From Paramacrobiotus richtersi (lineage: Eukaryota > Tardigrada > Eutardigrada > Parachela > Macrobiotidae), in NCBI GenBank assembly GCA_034698045.1, contig JAQGAU010000594.1:1-25955 (forward strand): a stretch of DNA of 25,955 nt. Reading direction: 5' to 3'. A program made the position numbers and the translations under genes. Below are positions 8,364-17,569 of this stretch, in pieces; positions within the stretch are counted from its first letter, which is position 1; each line of letters opens with the position of its first letter. A model generated the notes under the pieces. That model saw nothing but the letters and a program-made list of their open reading frames with translations. It made no database searches and was not told the origin of the DNA.

Positions 8364-11300
8364 TCACACGTTTCCTGGTACATTCAGCTGTGAGCGCAAT
8401 ATTGATTTGCGTTCCAAATCAGCACGCATTACATGGGTCTCCAGATCGTTAACAGAGTGTACATAGGATCGAGACGACAGCGGGGTGGAGGAAAATATCG
8501 GAATCGGTGGAGAAGTGAATGTCATGTCCAAAGAACGACTGCGCAGACCATGCCGCAGTGTCGTTGCCGAAGCAGCGATGACATTAACTGTAACACCGGC
8601 ATCTGACCCGCGCTCGCTTTCAACTAGTTCGGGTGGTAAGGAAGAGAAACCGCTCATCACATCTGGCATTTTAGTCCTGCAAATTAAAAACACTAAAGCA
8701 CAACTCTCGTTAGAAGGAGATTCAGATTTACAATGCTTCGATGGTCGTCAGATCCAACGGCTGAACCAGGTCTGCATGAGCTACTGAACCCTCCCGTTTT
8801 TTTCTCGCTTTTTCCAGTCTTTCCAACACCGCAATCATGAACTCTTGATCGTTGTATAATCCCCGAAACTTAGCGTAATGATCGGCTACCAACGTCATAG
8901 GCAGTGACCAGAACAAAGTTCCCGCAATGGCACATAAACCCCCTATCAGGTATCCCCCAACAGTCACCGGTACGATATCTCCATAGCCGATCGTTAGCAT
9001 GGTAATCCAGGCCCAGTACATCCCGCGTGGAATACTGTTGATATTCGGCTTATCCGTCATCTGCTCGAACAGATAACAAACAGTCCCAAAGATGATGGCC
9101 ATTACGAAGGAAAAGTAGCACGACATGCTCAGCTCAAACCAGGCCGACCTTAGTATGGATAAAATCATCTGCATGGTTCTGGAGAAACGCGAGAACTTGA
9201 ACAGGGCAATAAGACGGATCAATCGTATGGTCCGTAGAAATCCAAAAGAGTTGATAATTATGTTTGACGCTGAGGTGTCGGAGAACATCTCCACCAGTGT
9301 AAAAATGTACGGGAAAATCGTCAGCATATCCACCCAGTTCATGATGGTTTTGACGAATTTCAGCTTTAATGGAGCCACTAGGAATCGCGATATCAGTTCC
9401 AAAGTGTACCAGGATGTGCATACCGATTCTAATATGAAGAACGTCCATTCTTCCTCGCATTCTTTTTCAAAGAGAAGTTTTTTGGTTAGCGGGACAGAGG
9501 AGTTCGTGGCCGTTTGATTGTTGTGTGCTAAGATGCATTCTTCGCTCAGTAACTGTGGGATGGTCTCCAGAATCAATGTAGTGACCGAGAGGGTAATGAT
9601 CAGAATGGAAATGATTCCAATGGCACGCGATATGAAGTTGAATTCGGGATGCTCCCACACCCGGTACCAAAACAGTTGAACGCTGTTTTTTGGCTCTAAC
9701 TCACGCTCCAAGCTAATTCCTTCTGAAGCGAACAAATCCACCAATGCTTTCTCTCCAAGTTCATAGAATACTAGCTCATCCACAAACTTGCGCATTGGAA
9801 CGAACGGAGGGCGACGCAGTAATCCGCCGGATTTGTAGAAAGCGGCAAATGTTGGAAAGATGCTAGCACTTCGTGGAAAATATAAGGTCTTGTTGTCCTT
9901 GAGGTAATGGATGCGGTGTTTTTCTTGATTGCTGATCAGCGTATCTGGATGCAACGCCAGATCACTTAACTGTAACGAGAACATTAAACCCGACAGTTTC
10001 TAGTGATTTAGCTGGTTTTTTACCGAAATAATGAATTCGGCTCCGTTGACCATCACAATCCGCTCCGTTGCGTCTTCCTTCTTTGCTTCGGATGTGGACG
10101 AGTGACCACTGAGAAATAACGAAACTCGTTTGTCTTGCTGCGACAATCTCCGCCTCTTTTGCCGCATCAGATAGCGACGATATTCTGCATTGTTTTTCAT
10201 GAGACGTTGATAGCCACTGGAGACGGAATGAAGGAGAAATGCAATGAAGATCAGTCCAACTGATCCACATATTACAGCCAGTACTTGACCACCGGCGTAC
10301 TTGGGGTAAATGTCACCATATCTAAGGGAATAACATTAAGTTTATGAATAAGTTTATGTACTACTCCCATTTATTTTGTATTTATATTTATATATTTTTA
10401 CTTATATTTATAAGTTTTTTTACTCCAAGAACAGCGCAGCTGATTCAACAAAAAGCGCAAGTTCATGTAGCTAGTTCGATAATAAAATGAAAAATGAAAA
10501 TACCCGACAGTTGTCATTGTAATAATGGCCCACCAGAAGCCATGTGGAATGGACGGAATCGACTGTCCCGGACCGCCTTCAATGGCGTAAGCCACCCCAG
10601 CAAACAACACCATACACAACAACAACAGAAACAGCAGCACCAACAGTGTCGACGCATTGTTCCGTACAGTCTGCCATAATATTCCGATCCAGTACTGACT
10701 CGGCGACCCGATGGTTTTGGATGCTCCAATGGGTTTCAGAATGCGAAAAAGCCGAATGGCCCGAATCACACCAATCTGTCGGGCCACGTTCGGCTGCCCG
10801 GCCGAATAGCCACCAGTCCCAATTACGATCATAACAACGATGTGCGCCAGAATCGATACGAAATCAATCAAGTGATACCACTGTTTGAAAAACCATAATT
10901 TATCGGGGCAACAGATGAAGCGCGCGGTAAGTTCCATGGTGAAGAATACGTAGCAGATGGTGTTGGCTATGAAAAATGGATTCGTGAAGGCTTCGTAGAG
11001 GGTTTGGGTGGAGCCCATTGCCGAGCCTAACTCGGGAACGGTTTCCAACACATAAAGGGTGATGGAAAGACAAGTAAAGATCAGCGATATCACATTGTAG
11101 ATGCGAGCAAGTAAGGATAATTCGGGATACACGAAGAACTGCCATCCACGTTCTTTCCATGTTAACTGGTTATCGTCCCTTTGTGCTGGAGGTTTTCGTG
11201 GTAGTTTCACGCCTGAGAAGGGAAGACAAATTCTCTTAGCACACCGTGTTAGTCAGATCGGCCCAGATGTGGTATTTAGCAGAAATACTAACGGAAATAT

Positions 11301-11861
11301 GTAATTTTTACAGTTTTTTTTATTCTGCGCTGATTACAAACCTTCGGAGCGAAGATATCGTGAAATGATTGAACTGTCGAACTCGAAAATTTCCAGTTGC
11401 TCCAAGAAGTAGTCAACGGTTAAACGATCGGGTCGTATCAAAGGAGCTCCTTCGTAAAACTCCAGCACCACTTCGAACACATCGGGTAGAGTTGTGGAGA
11501 AGTTATGCACGTGCCTAGATGCGCAATAATACAACTCTCTTTTCGTAGGGTCTCCCAGTACGGTATTGGGATGGTTGGCTAATATCCGGTCTGGACTGGC
11601 GAAGCGACGGCCGCCAGCCAGAAAGTGGACTAGTTCGAAATCCGCATCGGTAAGCGATGGCTGTAGACTGCCGTATTTGGCGCGTTTTTGAAGATACGGA
11701 TCCACAAGATGGCGACGTATGCGTTCGATACGGCTAAATGGAATGGTCCCGCTCTGGATGGATCCGCGGTGAGTGCCAGCTTCTTTCCCCGAGAGGGTTT
11801 CTTCTTCCACGTCATTTTCGCTCGGAGTGGAAAACGTAGGGGTACGAATCCATGTTATCAT
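8364..11861 (-). CDS. Tandem (two-unit) Shaker-type voltage-gated K+ channel, 1025 residues, five exons
   Basis: Minus-strand exons are 11861-11342, 11212-10504, 10321-10024, 9969-8732 and 8676-8364. Phases are 1, 2, 0 and 2, introns 129, 182, 54 and 55 bases, coding length 3078. An in-frame stop precedes the ATG. Unit 1: T1 about 74-172, S1 209-229, S2 252-271, S3 287-304, S4 318-333 with three Arg and a Lys every third position, filter TTVGYGD at 407-413 split by an intron, S6 423-443. A basic linker of about 55 residues follows. Unit 2: T1 498-594, S1 627-643, S4 about 750-772 with RTIRLIRLIALFK, filter TIGYGD at 835-840, S6 849-870, Ser-rich tail to 1025. Neither S6 has the PxP gating motif of Shaker: unit 1 has no Pro there, and unit 2 has LPMT. 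Neither T1 shows the Kv2-4 zinc motif. Two such chains could make a tetramer. The alternative is two genes. Confidence 0.82.
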
Positions 11862-12751
11862 TGCACATAACTGCTGCTTGTGGATGCCAATACATCACTC
11901 GCATATCACACAGACACCGTAATTTTCGTTTCTGGCAGTTCAGTCGTGAATTGCTTAACCGCAAAGTATCTCATGAATTCGCGAAGAGGAGATGCTCAGT
12001 TTCAATGGTTTTGAAGCCACCACCTTTGGATATAAATCTTGGGAAACCAAGCTTTGTCAATGATTTTTTAGCAGCATTGTAGCATGAATCTGGAATCTAT
12101 TTCGTAGACGTCTGGCATTTTCCAACGCAAAACCAACTGCTGACATCGGGGTGACCGAATTCGACTGACAATTGTGAAACAGAAAGCCAGAACCTTTTAT
12201 ACTGCAAATAAGATATATAAACAGCTGTATTGTCGTTCCATCCTCCACCAAGTGTTGAGTTGGTGTCACATTCTGTAATTAAGGCTTAAGAGTACGTAAG
12301 TCACGAAACAACAACACTTGCTTATATGATTCCGCTTGTATGAGAAGCTAACAGTTACAGTAGAGGTACTTCTATAAGTATGTAAACAGTAGTAACATCT
12401 GCTGTTAAACTCGTTCACTCTCTTCATACTTTGCGCAGTTTGATAAGTCAGTATTGATTCCATGATCTGTACTCGGCATCAAACCGCAGGTAAACCTCCG
12501 TTACCACAGGAACACCGTGACGCATTGTCGTAGTACTAATGGTAAAGGTTAGTACAAAGTACCTGTACTTCAGCTGCGTCATCCATGCGCTCCGTGGCGG
12601 GATTGTTTTTTCTTTACTGGAAACATGTAGTGTTTTTACAGTAAATTGTTGTCTTATCTCAAGTACTCTGAACTATTACAAATATGCCATCCGACTGCTG
12701 TTATATTCACCAAGCTCGAAGACTGGAATTTCCGAGCCTTGTCCTACTCCG
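11862..12751. other. Divergent intergenic region (Kv gene and tetraspan gene promoters)
   Basis: The 890 bases separate a minus-strand and a plus-strand gene, so both promoters or 5' UTRs should lie here. No reading frame looks coding and no repeat is evident. Upstream non-coding exons of the tetraspan gene could be present but cannot be placed. Confidence 0.45.
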
Positions 12752-13667
12752 ATGAAAAAAGCGCCAGATAAGGATGCTGCTAGTCAAAGCCGTCCGATGA
12801 AGTTCAACTGGGACTTTGTAAAAAGCCTGTGCGGAGCGTTTTCTGGATTGGCCTTTGTGAGTTCTCAGCTGTAGCAGACTACTGTCGTTCTTCATGTAGA
12901 ATAGGTACTGTCAAGAATAGAAGCATCCCCACCTGACATATGTCCTTATGTTGTTATTGTGCAACCGATTTGTTTTAAATGATACACATATTTACATGTG
13001 TTCTTTGGTAAAACGATTGGTTTCACGATGTTGTTGCTTTTTGAGAGGTCCTTCTGATTGTTTCCCTTGGAACAATGGAAGGAGGGCGATCGTGGATGCT
13101 TCCAAGGGGTCCGAAAAGTTCGGCACTACTCTTCCATGAAGGGACAATCGTGGTCAGCTTTGTTATACTTGTGTTTTTGCTGGTCCTGACCGTTTTAAGT
13201 GTTCATCGGGATGTGCTTCTCAGCGGCCAAAATCTAAAATACACGGTAAACGACAGACATCAATATAATTATAAAAACCGTGAAGAAACTGGACCTGTTC
13301 TTGCAGATGCTGGCAAACTCGGCATTCTGGGCTATTTTATTAATAGCATCCTGTTCCGTATTTCTTGCCGAGCAGCAGGAGAACGTCAATGTGCGCCATA
13401 GATTAGGCATTCTGTGTAGAACTCGCCTACCAAGGGAACCAGATGTCCATGGCTGTAAAGTTACGTATCATGCGAAGAACATGGAGACGGATTTGTTTTT
13501 GACATCGATTGTAAGTACATTCTCCAGGCGCAGTGCGGCGATGTGGAAGCTGATATTTTGATTTGCCGTAGGCATGTGGGATTTTAGCGGCAATATGCTT
13601 CGCAGCAGTAGCGGTCTTTTGCTTACTGGATGTAACCGGATCCTACGTTGTCGCTGGATTTGAATGA
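12752..13667 (+). CDS. Four-helix membrane protein (MARVEL-like), 200 residues, four exons
   Basis: Exons are 12752-12856, 13048-13245, 13307-13510 and 13572-13667, all joined in phase 0 at GT-AG sites (donors GTGAGT, GTAAAC, GTAAGT). Coding length is 603. A polar basic head is followed by helix 1 (SLCGAFSGLAFVLLIVSLGT, joined across intron 1), helix 2 (IVVSFVILVFLLVLTVLSV), helix 3 (WAILLIASCSVFLAE) and helix 4 (CGILAAICFAAVAVFCLLDV). A loop of about 45 residues with Cys lies between helices 3 and 4. Short cytosolic ends and this spacing resemble MARVEL-domain proteins of vesicle and junction membranes, but no diagnostic motif is present; a claudin-like or orphan tetraspan is possible. An ATTAAA at 13738 may end the transcript. 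Upstream coding exons cannot be excluded. Confidence 0.68.
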
Positions 13668-14359
13668 TTTTATTTGTGTTTTGCATTGCTTTATGGAATT
13701 TGTATTCTTTTACATTTTTAATGCGTCATAATGGGTCATTAAAATAGTGATCCGCGAAATAGATGTACGTCGAGATGACCTCGAGCGCCGTATTACTCGG
13801 GCCAGCGCGAAGAGTCGATGACAGTCATGCTGAAACCATCCTCAGCTTTCTGCTCGACGCTTCGAGGCTTCTTTGAAATCGTAAAATTTATGCAGCACCA
13901 GGTTTGCATCAGTAAAAACAAGAACCTTGCAATACAGGGTGGACATAGTATGGCTGATTTACGCAAGCTAGCCCCAATAACGGCGGTCGAGGCACCATTA
14001 ATCTGTACATAAACTAGCTGTACGCGATCCGCAGCACAAAAAATAATCACATGTCTTGTATGAACAACGGTTCGAACCTTGCTTGACATTCAGTATCTGC
14101 AGAAGTTTGTATGACGAAAGCGCGTTTGCTCAAACCTCATACGGGAGAGAGTGCCCCCAAAGCCGTTAACAATTTATTGTTTTGGATGTGTTACAACCAT
14201 TCAGAGTACAGTGTTCTCTAAGATCCGTAGCGCTAACGTCATTTAAAATTCAAATCGATGTCTGTATAAGCTTATTGTTAGCAGCGTTGGTATCAGTTCG
14301 TCGTTAAATTTAACAACTAATGCTTTACAATCGCTTTTAATATCTGCCATCCTTATTTA
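13668..14359. other. Tail-to-tail intergenic region between tetraspan and GPCR genes
   Basis: This holds the 3' ends of both genes; a minus-strand AATAAA at 14178-14173 could end the GPCR transcript. A minus-strand open frame at 14089-13793 has some coding look but no recognisable domain, and I do not call it a gene. Confidence 0.4.
13738..13743 (+). promoter_or_regulatory. ATTAAA, candidate polyadenylation signal of the tetraspan gene
   Basis: A common variant hexamer 71 bases past the stop codon at 13665-13667. Positional evidence only. Confidence 0.35.
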
Positions 14360-15498
14360 TCAACAGAAACACGTTGTCTTCAGTGCAGCCCGAAATTTCT
14401 CCATTGCAAGGAAACAAAGAATGGGATTGATCCAAGAATTCGCGTATGTCGTACAGGCCTGGATTCCATAGTAAGTATCGTCCCAGTAACCGGTATGGTC
14501 AGCCATAACCCAAAAGACACTCGAAGTAGTCCAGCAAACAGTTATAGCGATCGACACGTAGATAAACATTGTGTTATTGCCACTGCTGGGCTTCTTCCGC
14601 TTTGTTGAAACCGCACTCAACTGGTTTGGAGTAACTTTGTTTGAGATAGAAAAAGAGTCTCCAGCCCCTGCAAATAAAACATTAGTACCAAAACGTCAGT
14701 AACGCTTCATGTATACGTACCAGTCTGTACTGACATATCGGTTTCTCGATTGGCATTTTTCTTCCCACTTCGTTTGTACAGTAGATAGGAGATGGTGGGG
14801 AAACAGATCAGATGTGCGATTAAAGGGAAGTCATACACAACAACCCGCGCAGCAATGAGGGAAGTAAACTGGAAGCTAACGTTGATGGTACAAAGGTTTT
14901 CATCCGGCTTCATGTGCTTTCTTCCTGCATAAGTAATCGGCACGTACAGACCACACACAAGGCACCAACTGAGAATGATGAAGAACAGCGCCACTTTCCA
15001 TGTGTGCAACTGGTTATAGGAAACAGGTAGTGTGATAGCCCATAGACGGTTAAAGGTCATTAGGAAATGCGCTAGTCGGATAGCGGCTCCAGTTATCGTT
15101 GATGTACCTTCTAAAAAGCTGCACAATCCAAAACTGTACGGCCAGATATTGTAGTACTGGTTGACGAATTGAACCGGAACAGCGGTCAAACCGAATAGTA
15201 GCTCAGCACAAGCAAGATTTGCTATGTAAACGTTGAAGCTGGTGCGCAGAAGTCGGGTTTTCAAGTACAGAAAGAGAACAAGGCCGTTACCCGATAGACT
15301 AAGAATGCATGATACGACGGTAAACCATGCTACCGCTATAACGAAAGGCTTTGGTGTGGGAACAAACGGCAATGTTTGATTTACTGGAGCGAAAGTCGTA
15401 TTACTAAAGGCATCCATTTGTGCTGCAGCTGTCATCAAAGATTCTGGCAGCATCTGCGACTTTTGCCAGCTGTCAGACACATCAGGCATATCAGACAT
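14360..15498 (-). CDS. Orphan class A (rhodopsin-like) GPCR, 361 residues, two exons
   Basis: Minus-strand exons are 15498-14721 and 14667-14360 with a 53-base phase 1 intron between TM5 and TM6. Coding length is 1086. The start at MSDMPDVSD has A at -3; an in-frame codon upstream is possible. The N-terminus has NTT and NQT glycosylation sites. TM1 has S-G-N-G (N1.50). TM2 reads LACAELLFG, with Glu where Asp 2.50 is usual. TM3 ends FNRLWAITLPVSY, so the DRY motif is NRL. TM4 has the usual Trp. TM6 has CWTT without the 6.50 Pro. TM7 has NPILC in place of NPxxY. The WAIT-x-P-x-x-Y stretch recalls amine receptors, but position 3.32 is Ser, so amine binding is unlikely. The ligand is unknown. Confidence 0.8.
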
Positions 15499-16305
15499 TG
15501 TTTTATGGCAAGTTCTGTACAACCATTCAACGGTTAAAACGCGGCACTGCCGTACACATGAACTCTGCTGTTTTGGTGAAAATACCACGATCATCGTAAT
15601 GGATAAAAATGCACTGGCGACATGTTCGGCAAACACACGTCACACTCTGCCAATACAACAATCCGTCTTTACTAAGTGGATGCTGAGTGAGGTAAAGAGT
15701 CAGGTATCCAAAACTGCGACTAAGTCTGACGAAGAATTGTGACCAACTGCAGACAGAGCCCTCAAAACGTATCATGTTGCCCGCGCACCGCGATTTATCC
15801 TGTAATAAAAAGTACAAAAATTAACCATAGTAAAATGTTATTGTTCATTTGTTCTGTAAGCAATGGGAAAACCTTACTTGGTCAGCATTCTTTCGTAGAT
15901 TTTCTTAGGTGACGAGTCTTCCGTTAGCCGAATACTGTTTTCCGAGTAAGGGCTGAAAAAGTGTGTAATGCCATACATTTAAAACTCTGCCGTAATAAAA
16001 TACGCATAATACTAACATACGGTATCGTTCGCGGATAGGAAGTTTTTGGTTTTTTTGTCAAGGTTGTATCGAATGTAGGATCCCTAAAGCACGGAACACA
16101 GCTAACGGTAACTGTGGCCAAAACCATATAATCTGTCATACATACGATGGTTGTGTAGCCTTGGGATGGCTGTTCTTACCCGTGACCCTGTCAAACACAC
16201 CAGATCGTCAACCTGAAGTCAAAGGGGAAAACACACGTAAGCAGGATCATCGGCTTATCCGAACACGTGACGAGTGCAGCTGCATTACAAAAGTGGCGCA
16301 AACGC
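15499..16305. other. Intergenic region upstream of the GPCR gene
   Basis: About 800 bases between the GPCR start and the peroxiredoxin stop, both on the minus strand. It should hold the GPCR promoter and 5' UTR. Open frames here are short and look non-coding, though the frame of the GPCR stays open to 15636. Confidence 0.4.
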
Positions 16306-17118
16306 TCAGTGCCTTGCGAAATATTCTTTGGATTTTTCCGGATCGGCGTCCATGGCTTCATCACCCGGTTTCCAACCGGCCGGACACACCATGCCATTCT
16401 CATCCGTGAACTGAAAGGCCTGCACTAAGCGCAGTGTCTCGTCCACGTTCCGCCCGACCGGCATGTCGTTGATGCTCAGATGACGCAGGATGCCGTTGGT
16501 ATCGATAACGTACAGAGCGCGATAAGCATTTCCCTCCGCAAAACAGTAACAACCGTATCGTTTCGCAATTGATGCATTGTGATCGGCTAAAAGGGGGTAC
16601 TTTACAGCGCCGCCTAGGCCACCTTCTTTGCGAGGCGTGTTCAACCTATAGCAGATAAGACGTAAGTTGGTAAACGCGCACAAATCCCAGTATTTCTGTG
16701 TACATCACAAAAAAATAGTTTTCCATTTTAGAGAAAATTTGGAAAAAATATGCTTTCGTGTCGGAAAAGTTCGACAGAGTTTTACTGCCACTTTATGGTA
16801 GTATAAGTATTGCAATTCAGAAATATATAAATTTTTGAATGCAGCGCCCTCTCACCAAGCTAGATGACTGTACTGGCTATCGCATGACATCCCCAACAGT
16901 TCACACTGAATCTTCTTGAATTCCTTCAGTTTCTCGCTGTAGGCAATTAGCTCCGTCGGACAGACAAACGTAAAATCCGCAGGATAGAAGAATAAAACTA
17001 CATATTTTCCTCGAAACGATGACAGTTTCACATCATCGAATTCTCCATTCACTACCGCGACAGCCGTAAAATCTGGAGCGAGCTCGCCGATGTGCAGTCG
17101 CGGATTTTCAAAAGCCAT
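16306..17118 (-). CDS. Typical 2-Cys peroxiredoxin (PRDX1/2-like), 200 residues, two exons
   Basis: Minus-strand exons are 17118-16856 and 16645-16306, joined at W88 (phase 2, intron 210 bases). The enzyme reduces hydrogen peroxide and organic peroxides using thioredoxin. The active-site motif P-x-x-x-T-x-x-C is at 46-53 ([12 protein letters not shown]), with peroxidatic Cys53 and catalytic Arg130. The resolving cysteine is Cys175 in VCPAGW. The GGLG motif (96-99) and C-terminal YF (KEYF) mark a form prone to over-oxidation, which suits redox signalling. There is no signal or targeting peptide, so it should be cytosolic. Length is normal for the family. Extra cysteines occur at 72, 79, 120 and 122; the CYC at 120-122 replaces residues that are usually acidic. 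Full-length and apparently functional. Confidence 0.95.
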
Positions 17119-17569
17119 CCTCCAAATGAGGGCAAAGATGAGAGAGTATCACAGTTTTCGTATAAAAGACATGACAGTATTGGTACGTGTAACTAGTACT
17201 ACAATAATGCTGATTTTTTGGATTTTTATTCAAATTGTGACTGCTGTTGCGCATAACATACTTTGTATCCAAGAAACGGAAAGACCCCAGACAAGGCTTC
17301 AGAAGATTCCATTATGCTCCATACACTGTTGAAATTCAAAAAAAAAATAAAAAGGAACAACACCATAAAAAAATAAAGTCAGCTGTTAAAACCATAAAAC
17401 CGAAAATAAAGAGATTAAGCGTTGCGGCCAAATTCATCGAAAAGAGAGAAAGAGATAGATGGCACAAATTACTATAAAAGGAGAACAGCAGCAGGGTTTT
17501 GAAAAAAGACAGACCATGCGAAATACGCTCTCAAAACATCTTTAAGACTACCACGACAAGACGATAAGG
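17119..17569. other. Intergenic region between gene B and the peroxiredoxin gene
   Basis: Both flanking genes run on the minus strand. The stretch 17330-17460 is very A-rich on the + strand (T-rich in the transcribed sense) and fits the 3' UTR of gene B; a minus-strand AATAAA at 17230-17225 could be its end. The rest would be the peroxiredoxin promoter. No gene seen. Confidence 0.45.

Noticed and set aside
9984-10000. Separate second Kv gene starting at the frame opening at 9984
   Set aside because: That start would delete the first strand of T1, which is present in the preceding exon in the correct phase.
14060-14085. GGTTCGAACC, a tRNA B-box-like palindrome
   Set aside because: No matching acceptor stem, D arm or anticodon arm on either strand.
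13793-14089. Minus-strand open frame with a Cys-rich, partly coding-looking peptide
   Set aside because: No recognisable domain, no clear start, and candidate splice sites did not keep frame with a sensible product. Possibly UTR of a neighbour.
17247-17477. Lys-rich + strand ORF in the A-rich spacer
   Set aside because: Composition follows from the A-rich 3' UTR sequence of gene B read on the opposite strand.
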